From the NCBI GenBank assembly GCA_023387335.1, contig JAEWIF010000057.1:124001-188000 (forward strand): a DNA stretch of 64,000 nucleotides, in the 5' to 3' direction. The notes under the pieces were generated by a model. It was not told the origin of the DNA. It searched no databases and saw nothing but the letters and a program-made list of their open reading frames with translations. Position numbers and translations under genes: made by a program. The stretch's first letter is position 1. Each line of letters opens with the position of its first letter. This document shows, piece after piece, positions 53,010 to 62,476 of the stretch. Origin of the DNA: Pseudomonadota bacterium. GTDB lineage: Bacteria; Pseudomonadota; Gammaproteobacteria; Burkholderiales; Burkholderiaceae_C.

Positions 53010-54404
53010 ATGCTCAAGATCATCTTCCTCGGCCTCATGGGCGGCGGGCTGCCGGTGGCCGTCGCCATGGCGGGCTCCGCCCTGCTGTTCATCCTGCTCT
53101 CGGGCAACCTGCCGCCTTTCGTGGTGGTGCACCGCATGGTCAGCGGCATCGACAGCTTCCCGCTGCTGGCGGTGCCGTTCTTCATCCTGGCCGGCAACCT
53201 GATGAACAACGCCGGCATCACCAACCGCATCTACAACTACGCGCTGGCCCTGGTGGGCTGGCTCAAGGGCGGCCTGGGCCACGTGAACGTGGTGGGATCG
53301 GTGGTGTTCGCGGGCATGAGCGGCACGGCCATCGCCGACGCCGCGGGCCTGGGCACCATCGAGATCAAGGCCATGAAGGACCATGGCTACGCCACCGAAT
53401 TCGCGGTGGGCGTGACGGCCGCTTCCGCGACGCTCGGTCCGATCATCCCGCCTTCGCTGCCGTTCGTGATCTACGGGATGATGGCCAACGTCAGCGTGGG
53501 CGCGCTGTTCCTGGCGGGCATCCTGCCGGGCGTGCTGATGGCGGTGCTGATGATGCTCACCGTCGCGTACTTCGCGCACAAGAACGGCTGGGGCGGCGAC
53601 ATCCGCTTCGAGTGGCCGCGCGTGCTCAAGGCGCTGTCCGAGACGCTGGTGGTGATCGGCTGGCCGCTGGCCCTGTGGCTGCTGATCACCAAGGCCGGGC
53701 TGCCCGCGCAGGCGACCGTGGTCGCCGGCCTGGTGCTCCTGTTCGGCCTCGACAAGGTGTTCAAGTTCCAGGCGGTGCTGCCCATCATGACGCCCGTGCT
53801 GCTGATCGGCGGCATGACGACGGGCCTGTTCACGCCGACCGAAGGCGCGGTGGCCGCGTGCATCTGGGCCATGGTGCTGGGCTTCTTCTGGTATCGCACG
53901 CTGAACTGGAAGATGTTCGTCAAGGTCTGCCTGGACACGGTGGAGACCACGTCCACGGTGCTGTTCATCGTCGCGGCCGCCAGCATCTTCGGCTGGATGC
54001 TCACCGCCACCGGTGTCACCGCCGCGATCTCGCAATGGGTGCTGGCCTTCACCAAGGACCCGTGGGTGTTCCTGCTGCTGGCCAACCTGCTGATGCTGTT
54101 CGTGGGCTGCTTCCTGGAGCCGACGGCCGCCATCACGATCCTGGTGCCGATCCTGGTGCCGATCTGCCAGCAGCTGGGCATCGACCTGGTCCACTTCGGC
54201 CTGGTGATGGTGCTGAACCTGATGATCGGCCTGCTGCACCCGCCGATGGGCATGGTGCTGTTCGTGCTGGCCCGCGTGGCCAAGCTGTCGGTGGAGCGCA
54301 CGACCGTCGCCATCCTGCCGTGGCTGCTGCCGCTGCTCGGGTCGCTGGTGATCATCACCTACTTCCCGTCGCTGGTGCTCTGGCTTCCCAAGATGTTCTA
54401 TTGA
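53010..54404 (+). CDS. TRAP transporter large permease (DctM)
   Basis: This large permease subunit has 464 residues and about 12 membrane helices. It has the usual family runs GMSGTAIADAAGLGTIEIKAM, ATLGPIIPPSLPFVIYG and GLFTPTEGAVAA. It drives acid uptake with a sodium gradient. Nine bases separate its stop from the dehydratase gene. Confidence 0.92.
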   Translation: MLKIIFLGLMGGGLPVAVAMAGSALLFILLSGNLPPFVVVHRMVSGIDSFPLLAVPFFILAGNLMNNAGITNRIYNYALALVGWLKGGLGHVNVVGSVVFAGMSGTAIADAAGLGTIEIKAMKDHGYATEFAVGVTAASATLGPIIPPSLPFVIYGMMANVSVGALFLAGILPGVLMAVLMMLTVAYFAHKNGWGGDIRFEWPRVLKALSETLVVIGWPLALWLLITKAGLPAQATVVAGLVLLFGLDKVFKFQAVLPIMTPVLLIGGMTTGLFTPTEGAVAACIWAMVLGFFWYRTLNWKMFVKVCLDTVETTSTVLFIVAAASIFGWMLTATGVTAAISQWVLAFTKDPWVFLLLANLLMLFVGCFLEPTAAITILVPILVPICQQLGIDLVHFGLVMVLNLMIGLLHPPMGMVLFVLARVAKLSVERTTVAILPWLLPLLGSLVIITYFPSLVLWLPKMFY

Positions 54405-54412
54405 TTCGAGAG

Positions 54413-55939
54413 ATGACACCTTTCATCCGACTTCATCCGCAGGACGACGTGCTGATCGCCCGCGCCCAGCTCGTGGGCGGCACCGTCGTGGAGAACGTGC
54501 AGGTCAAGGGCCTGGTGCCGCCCGGCCACAAGGTCGCGATGCGCGACATCGCGCCGGGCGAGCCGGTGCGGCGCTACAACCAGGTGATCGGCTTCGCCAG
54601 CAGGCCCATCGCCATGGGCGAGCACGTGCACACGCACAACCTCTGGATGGGGCCGGAGGGCGGCGCGTTCGAGCGCGACTACGCTTTCGGCGCCGACGTG
54701 AAGGCGCAGCCGCCGCGGCTGGAGGCCAGCTTCATGGGCATCCGCCGCGCCGACGGCCGCGTGGCCACGCGCAACTACATCGGCATCCTCTCCAGCGTGA
54801 ACTGCTCGGCCACGGCGGCGCGCGCCATCGCCGACCACTTCTCGCGGCAGACCAACCCGGCGGCCCTGGCCGACTTCCCGAACATCGACGGCGTGGTCGC
54901 GCTCACCCACGGCACCGGCTGCGGCATGGACACGCAGGGCCTGGGCATGCAGATCCTGGAGCGCACGCTGGCCGGCTACGCCACCCACGCCAACTTCTGG
55001 GGCGTGCTGGTGGTCGGCCTGGGTTGCGAGGCCAACCAGATCAACGCCTGGCTGGCCCACAGCAGCCTGCGCGAAGGCGAGACGCTGCGGGTGTTCAACA
55101 TCCAGGACACCGGCGGCACGCGCAAGACGGTGGAAAAGGGCATCGCCCTCGTCAAGGAGATGCTGCCGCAGGCCAACCGCGTCAAGCGCGAGCCCTGCGG
55201 CGCCGAGCACATCACCATCGGGCTGCAATGCGGCGGCTCGGACGGCTATTCGGGCATCAGCGCCAACCCGGCGCTGGGCGCGGCGGTCGACCTGCTGGTG
55301 GCGCACGGCGGCACGGCCATCCTGTCGGAGACGCCCGAGGTCTACGGCGCCGAGCACCTGCTCACGCGCCGCGCGGTCCGGCGCGAGGTGGGCGAGAAGC
55401 TGATCTCGCGCATCAAGTGGTGGGAGGAATACACCCGCGTCAACGAAGGCGAGATGAACAACAACCCCTCGCCCGGCAACAAGGCGGGCGGCCTGACCAC
55501 CATCCTGGAGAAGTCGCTGGGCGCGGTGGCCAAGGGCGGCACCACCAACCTGGAGGCGGTGTACGAGTACGCCGAGCCGGTGACGGCGCACGGCTTCGTC
55601 TACATGGACACGCCGGGCTACGACCCCGTCAGCGCCACCGGCCAGGTGGCGGGCGGCGCCAACATGATCTGCTTCACCACCGGGCGCGGCTCGGCCTACG
55701 GCTGCGCGCCCTCGCCTTCGCTCAAGCTCGCCACCAACACGGCGCTGTGGCAGCGGCAGGAAGAGGACATGGACATCAACTGCGGCGAGATCATCGACGG
55801 CACGTCGTCGGTGCAGGCGATGGGCGAGCGCATCTTCCGGCTGGTGCTGGCCACCGCCTCGGGCGAGGCCAGCAAGAGCGAGAAGCACGGCTACGGACAG
55901 AACGAGTTCGTGCCGTGGCAGGTCGGAGCGGTGATGTGA
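54413..55939 (+). CDS. UxaA-family sugar-acid dehydratase (SAF domain fused)
   Basis: A protein of 508 residues. Residues 1-80 are a SAF domain (LHPQDDVLIAR...GEHVHTHNL), followed by the UxaA/GarD dehydratase body with LSSVNCSATAARAI, HGTGCGMDT, GLGCEANQI, GLQCGGSDGYSGISANPALG and NINCGEII-like Cys positions that hold iron. Family members dehydrate altronate or galactarate to 2-keto-3-deoxy acids; the related SuyAB acts on sulfolactate. Full fusion and context favour a hexonate- or pentonate-type substrate. It follows dctM closely. Confidence 0.88.
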   Translation: MTPFIRLHPQDDVLIARAQLVGGTVVENVQVKGLVPPGHKVAMRDIAPGEPVRRYNQVIGFASRPIAMGEHVHTHNLWMGPEGGAFERDYAFGADVKAQPPRLEASFMGIRRADGRVATRNYIGILSSVNCSATAARAIADHFSRQTNPAALADFPNIDGVVALTHGTGCGMDTQGLGMQILERTLAGYATHANFWGVLVVGLGCEANQINAWLAHSSLREGETLRVFNIQDTGGTRKTVEKGIALVKEMLPQANRVKREPCGAEHITIGLQCGGSDGYSGISANPALGAAVDLLVAHGGTAILSETPEVYGAEHLLTRRAVRREVGEKLISRIKWWEEYTRVNEGEMNNNPSPGNKAGGLTTILEKSLGAVAKGGTTNLEAVYEYAEPVTAHGFVYMDTPGYDPVSATGQVAGGANMICFTTGRGSAYGCAPSPSLKLATNTALWQRQEEDMDINCGEIIDGTSSVQAMGERIFRLVLATASGEASKSEKHGYGQNEFVPWQVGAVM

Positions 55940-55950
55940 AGGACGTGAAG

Positions 55951-57006
55951 ATGGCCGTCACGCTGCAACACCGGGAGCTGGAGGACCGCGTCGCGGCCAT
56001 CCTGCAGGCCGCCGGCAGCTCGCCGCAGGAGGCCCGCCACGTCGCGGCCAACCTCGTGCTGGCCAACCTCTCGGGCCACGATTCGCACGGCGTCGGCATG
56101 GTGCCGCGCTACGTCGACGCGGTGCTGGAAGGCGGGCTCAAGCCCAACACCTCGGTGACCACCACGCTGGACGGCGGCGCCCTGCTCACGCTGGACGGCG
56201 GCCAGGGCTACGGCCAGGTGGTCGGCGTGCAGGCGATGGAACTCGCGATGGCGCGGGCGCACCAGCACGGCACCTGCGTGATGACATTGGCGCGATCGCA
56301 CCACCTGGGCCGCATCGGGCATTTCGCCGAGATGGCGGTGGCGCAGGGGCTGGTGTCGATCCACTTCGTCAACGTGCTCTCGCGGCCCATCGTCGCGCCC
56401 TGGGGCGGCGGCGACGGGCGCTTCGGCACCAATCCCTGCTGCATCGGCATCCCGCTCGCCGGGGCCGAACCGTTCGTGCTGGACTTCGCCACCAGCCGCG
56501 TGGCGCAGGGAAAGATGCGCGTGGCCCACAACGAGCGGCGCCAGGCCGATCCCGGCCTGCTGATCGACGAGGACGGCCGGCCGACCACCGATCCCGGCGT
56601 GGTCGTGGTGCAGCAGCCCAAGGGCGGTTTCGGCGCGCTGATGCCGTTCGGCGAGCACAAGGGCTACGGCCTGGCACTCGCCTGCGAGCTGCTGGGCGGC
56701 GCCCTCACCGGCGGCGGCACCTGGCACCGTCCGCCGGACTCGGCGCGGGCGGTCTACAACGGCATGCTCGCCATCGTCATCGACCCGGCCAGGCTGGGCA
56801 CGGCGGCGGCCTTCGAGCAGGAAGCCACGGCGTTCCTCGACTGGCTGCGCCGCAGCCCGAACGCGCCGGAAAGCGAAGGCGTGCTGATCGCCGGCGAGCC
56901 CGAGCGGCTGGCGCGCGAAGCCCGCCGGCGCGACGGCATCGTGATCGACGGCGCGACCTGGAGCGAGATCCTGGCCGCGGGCGAGAAGGTCGGCGCGCCC
57001 GGCTGA
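55951..57006 (+). CDS. Ldh2/MdcH-family (malate/L-lactate-type) dehydrogenase
   Basis: A 351-residue NAD(P)-dependent enzyme of the Ldh2/YiaK/ComC family, not related to classical lactate dehydrogenase. GHDSHGVGMVPRY carries the catalytic His, and TNPCCIGIPL and FGEHKGYGLAL are markers. It could oxidise a lactate-like product of the FAH step or reduce a diketo acid. The ATG at 55951 follows AAGGA at seven bases; a GTG at 55936 overlaps the dehydratase end. Confidence 0.85.
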   Translation: MAVTLQHRELEDRVAAILQAAGSSPQEARHVAANLVLANLSGHDSHGVGMVPRYVDAVLEGGLKPNTSVTTTLDGGALLTLDGGQGYGQVVGVQAMELAMARAHQHGTCVMTLARSHHLGRIGHFAEMAVAQGLVSIHFVNVLSRPIVAPWGGGDGRFGTNPCCIGIPLAGAEPFVLDFATSRVAQGKMRVAHNERRQADPGLLIDEDGRPTTDPGVVVVQQPKGGFGALMPFGEHKGYGLALACELLGGALTGGGTWHRPPDSARAVYNGMLAIVIDPARLGTAAAFEQEATAFLDWLRRSPNAPESEGVLIAGEPERLAREARRRDGIVIDGATWSEILAAGEKVGAPG

Positions 57007-57015
57007 AGCCGGCGC

Positions 57016-57669
57016 TCAGGCCGGCGGCAGCGCCCGCACCACGCCGTCGGCCAGCGCGAAGATCCGGTCACCCGGCCGGACATCGATGCGGTGCATGCCG
57101 GTGAAGCTGCCGAACGCCGGCAGCACGCCCACTTCGTCGCCCAGCCAGAAACACGGCAGCCGCAGCCGCTCGAACGCGCGGCCGGCCACGCTGATGCACG
57201 GATGCCAGTGGCCGGCCAGCACGTAGGCACCCGGCACAGGATGCGGGTGGTGGCACAGCGCGAACGGGCCGAGCCGGAAAGGCTCGTCCAGCACCCGGAT
57301 CAACAGCGTGGCCGGCGGATCGCCCGCGCGGGCGTCGTGGTTGCCGCGGATCAGCGTCAGGCGCAGGCCGGCGTGGCGCTCGCGCCAGTCGTGCAGCGCC
57401 TCCAGCGTCTGGCGCGCGTGCGATCGGGCCGAATGCAGGAAGTCGCCGAGGAACACCACCTCGCGAGCGCCGGTCTCGGCGATGGCCGCCGTGAGCGACT
57501 CCAGCGTGCCCGTGGTGGTCGCCTCCGGCACCGGCACGCCCAGCTTGCGGAAGCTCACCGCCTTGCCGAAGTGCGCGTCGGCGACCAGCAGGGCCTGGTG
57601 GGAAGGCAGGAACAGGGCGCCGCCCGGATGCAGGACCGCATCCTCGCCCGCGAGGGAAATCCTCAGCAA
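57016..57669 (-). CDS. PdeM-like metallophosphoesterase
   Basis: This phosphoesterase has 217 residues and the metal motifs VADAHFGKA, FLGDFLHS, IRGNHDA, CHHPH and AGHWHP. The start MLRISLAGEDAVLHPGGALF is typical of the ligase-associated PdeM group, which travels with an ATP-dependent ligase and Lhr-like helicase. Neither is in this window, so only the family is assigned. Its start is two bases before the slmA stop, so the two are likely coupled. Confidence 0.85.
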   Translation of the reverse strand: MLRISLAGEDAVLHPGGALFLPSHQALLVADAHFGKAVSFRKLGVPVPEATTTGTLESLTAAIAETGAREVVFLGDFLHSARSHARQTLEALHDWRERHAGLRLTLIRGNHDARAGDPPATLLIRVLDEPFRLGPFALCHHPHPVPGAYVLAGHWHPCISVAGRAFERLRLPCFWLGDEVGVLPAFGSFTGMHRIDVRPGDRIFALADGVVRALPPA

Positions 57670-57670
57670 C

Positions 57671-58327
57671 TCAGAGCATCAGGGCCAGGCTGGCCTCGAG
57701 GTGCTCGGACGGGCTGCGGCGGAAGCCCGAACGGGCGAAGCGCTGCAGGCGGCCGACCACGAAGGCCGTGAGCATGGAAGCGCGGACCTGCGCGTCGACG
57801 GTCGGCGTGGCCGAGGCCTCGCCTTCGCCCCGCAGGCACTGCTTGAGGGTGGACTCGATCTTGTCGAAGAACTGGTTCATGCGCTGCTGCAGGCGCTCGT
57901 TCTCGAAGACCAGGGCGTCGCCCACCATCACCCGCGTCATGCCCGGGTTCTTCTCGGCGAACTGGACCAGCATGGTGACGATGCGGGCGGCCTGGCGGCT
58001 GCCGCCTTCGCCCTCGCCGTTGGCCTGCGCCTCGCGCTCCTGGATCTGGTTGACCAGGCTGAACACGCTCTGCTCGATGAACTCGATCAGGCCCTCGAAC
58101 ATCTGCGCCTTGCTGGCGAAGTGGCGGTACAGCGCGGCTTCGCTCACCTCCAGGCGGGCGGCCAGCGCGGCGGTGGTGATGCGCTCGGCGCCGGGCTGCT
58201 CCAGCATCATGGCCAGCGCCTGCAGGATCTGCACGCGGCGCTCACCCGGCTTGGGCCGCTTGCGCGCGGGCGCCGCGGCTTCGGCAGCGGCGGAGGGTTC
58301 GGGCGTGCTCAGGTCGGCTTCAGGCAT
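57671..58327 (-). CDS. slmA: SlmA nucleoid-occlusion factor (TetR family)
   Basis: SlmA binds DNA sites across the chromosome and stops FtsZ ring assembly over the nucleoid. The 218-residue protein has the TetR helix-turn-helix (TTAALAARLEVSEAALYRHFASKAQMFEGLIEF) and the SlmA C-terminal helices (VFENERLQQRMNQFFDKIES). A low-complexity Ala/Pro/Glu N-terminus of about 25 residues precedes them. It is encoded near argB, as in other Proteobacteria. Confidence 0.88.
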   Translation of the reverse strand: MPEADLSTPEPSAAAEAAAPARKRPKPGERRVQILQALAMMLEQPGAERITTAALAARLEVSEAALYRHFASKAQMFEGLIEFIEQSVFSLVNQIQEREAQANGEGEGGSRQAARIVTMLVQFAEKNPGMTRVMVGDALVFENERLQQRMNQFFDKIESTLKQCLRGEGEASATPTVDAQVRASMLTAFVVGRLQRFARSGFRRSPSEHLEASLALML

Positions 58328-58428
58328 GGCTTGGCAATGGATGGGTTCGGGCCATTCTCGCACACCGGCGTTGCGGGTTCCCCCTAAGCCATTCACGTAC
58401 CCACGCGGCCTCGCGGCCAAGTACGCGC

Positions 58429-59841
58429 TCACAACATCAGCGGCAGCGTGACTCGCAGCCCGCGTCCGCCGGTGCCGGCGCGCAGTTCCAGGCGGGTGTG
58501 GTGGACGCGGGCGATCTCCTGCGCGATGGGCAGGCCCAGGCCGTTGCCCTCGCCCACCGTGCCCTGCACGCGGTAGAAGCGCTCGAGCACGCGATCGCGC
58601 TCGGCGTCCGGCACGCCGGGGCCGTCGTCCTCGACTTCCAGGAAGGCCTGGCCGTAGCGCACGCCGCAGCGCAAGGTGATGGTGCCGCCCTCGGGCGTGT
58701 ACTTCACCGCGTTGTCCACCAGGTTGGACAGCAGCTCGCGCAGCAGCCATTCATGGCCCATGACCTGCACCGGCTGCGCGTCCAGGCCGAGGTCGATGCG
58801 GCGGTCGGTGGCGGCGTCCAGGTGGACCTGCAGCTGGTCTTCGCACAGCGCCTTCAGATCGACCCGCTGCATCGGCTGGGCCTCCATGGTCCGGGCGTCG
58901 GCGCGCGACAGCGCCAGCAGCTGGTGGGCCAGCTGCGAGGTGCGGCGGGTGGCGCCGCGCAGCTTGTCGACCTGGTCGGCCTGCAGTTCCACCCGCCCGT
59001 TCGGCCCGGCGCGCTGGGCCGCCTGGGCCCAGGCTTCGACCTGGGCCTGAAGGCCCGCGAGCGGGGTGCGCAGCTGGTGCGCGGCGTCGGCGATGAAGCG
59101 CCGCTGGCTCTCGGCCTGGGCGTTGACCAGGCCGAACAGCCGGTTGAGCGATCGCACCAGCGGCCGCACTTCCTCCGGCGAGCTGATCTCGTCCAGCGCG
59201 CTCAGGTCGCGCGGCGAGCGGTGCTCGACCGCGTCCTTGAGCTCCAGCAGCGGCTTGAGCGCGCGCTCGACCGCCCACCCGACCGCGAAGGCGGCGCCGG
59301 CGATCAGCACCAGGTTGGGCAGCAGCACCTTGAACAGGATGGCGCGCGCCCACTGCTGGCGCGGATCGGAGCCGTCGGCCACCGCCACCACCACCGGACC
59401 CACGACGGTCTGCTGGCGCTGGCGCGCGATGCGCCAGGTGGTGCCGCCGTTCTCCTCGCTGTGGAACTCCAGCTCGTCGTCCGACGGCGGCAGGCCGGCC
59501 AGCCAGGGTTCGCCGAGCAGCAGCTTGCCGTCGACGTCCGTGAAGGCGAAGACGCGGCGCCCGACGAAGAACTCGGCGGCGGCCGGGGCCATCAGCAGCA
59601 CCGGCTCATTGGCGTCCTCGCCGATGATCGAGTCGGCCAGCAGCGGCACCATGGTCACCAGGCGCTTGTCCTGCTGCAGGGCGACGTTGTCGGCGGAGCG
59701 GTAGTCGAACCAGGCGTTGAGCATCGCCAGGCCGGCCAGCGGTGCCAGCAGCATCACCAGCAGGCGCCGGCGCAGCCCCGAAAGCATTCGCTCGCCGGCC
59801 GCGGCACGGCGCGCTTCGGCGCCGGCGCGAAAGTGGATCAC
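58429..59841 (-). CDS. Sensor histidine kinase (TctE/QseC-like)
   Basis: A membrane kinase of 470 residues: helix 1 (about 27-45), a periplasmic sensor region (46-180), helix 2, HAMP-like linker, H-box ADAAHQLRTPLAGL, N-box NLVDNAVKYTPEG and G-boxes DDGPGV and GNGLGLPIAQ. The sensor region resembles the 2CSK_N domain of TctE. It starts with GTG at 59841, overlapping the response-regulator stop as GTGA. The signal is unknown. Confidence 0.88.
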   Translation of the reverse strand: MIHFRAGAEARRAAAGERMLSGLRRRLLVMLLAPLAGLAMLNAWFDYRSADNVALQQDKRLVTMVPLLADSIIGEDANEPVLLMAPAAAEFFVGRRVFAFTDVDGKLLLGEPWLAGLPPSDDELEFHSEENGGTTWRIARQRQQTVVGPVVVAVADGSDPRQQWARAILFKVLLPNLVLIAGAAFAVGWAVERALKPLLELKDAVEHRSPRDLSALDEISSPEEVRPLVRSLNRLFGLVNAQAESQRRFIADAAHQLRTPLAGLQAQVEAWAQAAQRAGPNGRVELQADQVDKLRGATRRTSQLAHQLLALSRADARTMEAQPMQRVDLKALCEDQLQVHLDAATDRRIDLGLDAQPVQVMGHEWLLRELLSNLVDNAVKYTPEGGTITLRCGVRYGQAFLEVEDDGPGVPDAERDRVLERFYRVQGTVGEGNGLGLPIAQEIARVHHTRLELRAGTGGRGLRVTLPLML

Positions 59842-60539
59842 GGCGCCGCCGCGTCCTGCAGTTCCAGCCGGTAGCCGAAGCCGCGGATGGAGCGCAGGGC
59901 CACGCCGTGCGGCTCGAGCTTGCCGCGCAACCGCGAGATGTAGACCTCCACCGCGTTGGGCGTGATCTCCTTGTCCCAGCCGGTGAGGGCTTGCAGCAGC
60001 TTCTCCTTGCTGGCGGGCTTGGGCGCGTGGATCAGCAGGTACTCCATGACGGTCCACTCGCGCGGACCGAGTTCCAGCGTGATCTTCTGCAGGCCGCGCT
60101 GGGCGCTGGCGCGGCGGTTGGCCGTGTCCAGCTCGATCGGGCCGAAGCTCAGTACCGCGCTGGTGGCCGCCTGCGAGCGCCGCAGCAGCGCGCGCAGGCG
60201 CGCCAGCAGCTCGGGCAGCTCGAACGGCTTGATCATGTAGTCGTCGGCGCCCAGGTCCAGGCCCTGCACCCGGTCCTGCAGCGCGTCGCGTGCGGTGAGG
60301 ATCAGCACCGGCATCTTCTGGCTGGCCATCTCGGGCTTGCGCAGGCGCCGGGTGAGTTCCAGGCCGTCCATGTGGGGAAGGCCGATGTCGATGATGGCGG
60401 CGTCGAACACCTCGGTGCGCAGCACCTCCTCGGCGCGTTCGCCGCTGCCGACCCAGTCGACGGCGTAGCCGGCGTCCGACAGGCCCAGCTTGATGCCGCT
60501 GGCCACCATCACGTCGTCCTCGACGAGCAGCAGGCGCAT
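59838..60539 (-). CDS. OmpR-family response regulator (TctD/QseB-like)
   Basis: A 233-residue regulator with a receiver domain (acidic residues near 8-9, phosphorylated Asp in AAIIDIGLPHMDG, Lys in MIKPFEL) and a C-terminal winged helix (LELGPREWTVMEYLL, EVYISRLRGKLE). It pairs with the adjacent kinase. Targets cannot be read from sequence. It lies 18 bases downstream of argB. Confidence 0.92.
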   Translation of the reverse strand: MRLLLVEDDVMVASGIKLGLSDAGYAVDWVGSGERAEEVLRTEVFDAAIIDIGLPHMDGLELTRRLRKPEMASQKMPVLILTARDALQDRVQGLDLGADDYMIKPFELPELLARLRALLRRSQAATSAVLSFGPIELDTANRRASAQRGLQKITLELGPREWTVMEYLLIHAPKPASKEKLLQALTGWDKEITPNAVEVYISRLRGKLEPHGVALRSIRGFGYRLELQDAAAP

Positions 60540-60557
60540 GAACCGGTGGTCTCTCTC

Positions 60558-61448
60558 TTACTTCGAACGGATCATCGTGCCGTAGGCCTGGTCGGTCAGG
60601 ATCTCCAGCAGCATCGAGTGCGGCACGCGGCCGTCGATGATGTGCACGGCATTCACGCCGGACTTGGCGGCGTCCAGCGCGCCGCTGATCTTGGGCAGCA
60701 TGCCGCCGGAGATGGTGCCGTCGGCGAACAGTCCGTCGATTTCCTTGGACGTCAGGTCGGTGAGCAGCTTGCCCGACTTGTCCAGCACGCCGGGCGTGTT
60801 GGTCAGCAGCACCAGCTTCTCGGCCTTGAGCACCTCGGCCAGCTTGCTGGCCACCACGTCGGCGTTGATGTTGTAGCTCTCGTTCTCGTCGCCGAAGCCG
60901 ATCGGGCTGACCACGGGGATGAAGTGGTCCTCGAGCAGCGCGCGCACCACGCCGGGGTCGATCTCCACGATGTCGCCCACCTGCCCGACGTCGTGCTCCT
61001 TCATCGGGTCCTTGCTGTCGACCATCTTGAGCTTGCGCGCGCGGATCAGGCCGCCGTCGCGCCCGGTCAGGCCCACGGCCTTGCCGCCGGCCTTGTGGAT
61101 GAAGCCCACGATGTCCTGCTGCACCTCGCCGGCCAGCACCCACTCGACCACTTCCATGGTCTCGGCGTCGGTGACGCGCATGCCCTGGATGAACTCGCCC
61201 TTCTTGCCCAGGCGGTTCAGGGCCTGCTCGATCTGCGGGCCGCCGCCGTGCACCACCACCGGGTTCATGCCCACCAGCTTGAGCAGCACGATGTCCTCGG
61301 CGAAGTCGGCCTGCAGCTCCGGATCAGTCATCGCGTTGCCGCCGTACTTGATCACCATGGTCTTGCCATGGAACTTGCGGATGTAGGGCAGCGCCTGCGA
61401 CAGGATCTCGGCCTTGTCGCGGGCGGCAATGTGGGAGGTGTCGGTCAT
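60558..61448 (-). CDS. argB: Acetylglutamate kinase
   Basis: ArgB phosphorylates N-acetylglutamate in arginine synthesis. The 296-residue protein has the start MVIKYGGNAM, the VVVHGGGPQI substrate loop, GLTGRDGGLIRA and the C-terminal INADVVASKLAEVL and SGGMLPKI. Length and motifs match the arginine-feedback type. It appears to be followed by the two-component system. Confidence 0.95.
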   Translation of the reverse strand: MTDTSHIAARDKAEILSQALPYIRKFHGKTMVIKYGGNAMTDPELQADFAEDIVLLKLVGMNPVVVHGGGPQIEQALNRLGKKGEFIQGMRVTDAETMEVVEWVLAGEVQQDIVGFIHKAGGKAVGLTGRDGGLIRARKLKMVDSKDPMKEHDVGQVGDIVEIDPGVVRALLEDHFIPVVSPIGFGDENESYNINADVVASKLAEVLKAEKLVLLTNTPGVLDKSGKLLTDLTSKEIDGLFADGTISGGMLPKISGALDAAKSGVNAVHIIDGRVPHSMLLEILTDQAYGTMIRSK

Positions 61449-61510
61449 GGCGGAGAAGGAATCGAACGCGAAATTGTAGGGTGGGCCACCCGGCCCCACC
61501 GGCGGCTGGG

Positions 61511-62413
61511 CTAGCCGGCTCGCAGTCCCGCGGCCACCGTGGGGTAGCGCAGCCGCAGGCGAAGCTCGCGCTTGAGGCGCTCGTTGCCCAGGCGCCTCGA
61601 TTCGCTCATGAAGCTCAGGAGCGTGGGCGGCAGGACTTGCCGCGCCTCCTCGCGCGAGATGCGCGGCGGGCGCGGCAGGCCATAGACGTCGGCGGCCAGG
61701 TCGAACCAGTCGCCCATCTTCAGCTCGGTGTCGTCCACGGCGTTGACCACTCGCTGCGGGCGCCCTCGCCACAGTGCAGCGACCAGCGCGCGCGCCAGGT
61801 CGTCGGCGTGGATATGGTTGGTGAAGACGTCGTCCTCGGCACGCAGCACCGGGGTGCCGCGTTGCAGTCGCTCGCGGGGCGTGCCGCCCTCGCGGTCCGG
61901 TGCGTAGATGCCGGGGATGCGCAGGATGCCGGCGCGCACGGACGCCGATCGGCCGAAGAAGCGCACGGCGGCTTCGGCATCGACGCGGCGCTGCGCGCGT
62001 GAAGTGCGCGGCGCCACGGCGTGCGATTCGGAGATCCGGTCACCGCCACAGTCACCGTACACGCCCGTGGTCGAGCCATAGACCAGCGAGGCCGGCGGCG
62101 TGCGAAGCCGCAGCGCGCGCAGCAAGGCGGCGGTGCGTGGATCGGCCGCGCCCTCGCCCGGTGGCGGCGCGAGGTGCACCACGCGCGTGGCCAGGCCGGC
62201 CAGCCGGGCGATCGAGGCAGGCTGGTCGAGATCGCCTTGCAGCACCGCGAGGCCCCGCGCGCGCAAGGCGGGCACGCGATCCGGCGAAGAGGTCAGCGCC
62301 AGCAGGCGCACGCGGCCGCGCAGCCGGCTCGCCACGCGCAGGCCCACGTCGCCGCAACCGATCAACAGCACGCGCTCGCGCCGGAAGCGGGCCGGCAGGG
62401 CGCCAAGGGGCAT
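61511..62413 (-). CDS. SDR-extended (epimerase-like) protein
   Basis: A Rossmann protein of 300 residues with GCGDVGLRVASRL for the cofactor, YGSTTGVYGDCGG and a C-terminal region typical of the YeeZ-like, NAD-dependent epimerase/dehydratase group. The YxxxK pair of true epimerases is not clear, so the activity is uncertain. It is divergent from the flavoprotein gene at 62477, with 63 bases between. Confidence 0.8.
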   Translation of the reverse strand: MPLGALPARFRRERVLLIGCGDVGLRVASRLRGRVRLLALTSSPDRVPALRARGLAVLQGDLDQPASIARLAGLATRVVHLAPPPGEGAADPRTAALLRALRLRTPPASLVYGSTTGVYGDCGGDRISESHAVAPRTSRAQRRVDAEAAVRFFGRSASVRAGILRIPGIYAPDREGGTPRERLQRGTPVLRAEDDVFTNHIHADDLARALVAALWRGRPQRVVNAVDDTELKMGDWFDLAADVYGLPRPPRISREEARQVLPPTLLSFMSESRRLGNERLKRELRLRLRYPTVAAGLRAG

Positions 62414-62476
62414 CTGGTTCGAGGGCAAAATAGGAGGTTCGCCGAGTGACAACCAGCTCCCGAGGATACCCAACAG

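Noticed and set aside
54413..57006. Sulfolactate pathway (SuyAB, ComC and the SlcHFG TRAP importer) as an explanation of the UxaA, Ldh2 and TRAP genes.
   Set aside because: SuyA and SuyB are usually separate, and sulfite-handling genes are absent; the FAH hydrolase and keto-deoxy-acid SDR fit a sugar-acid route better. Not fully excluded.
57016..57669. A PdeM-ligase-Lhr DNA repair system.
   Set aside because: Only the phosphoesterase is present; no ligase or helicase gene lies nearby.
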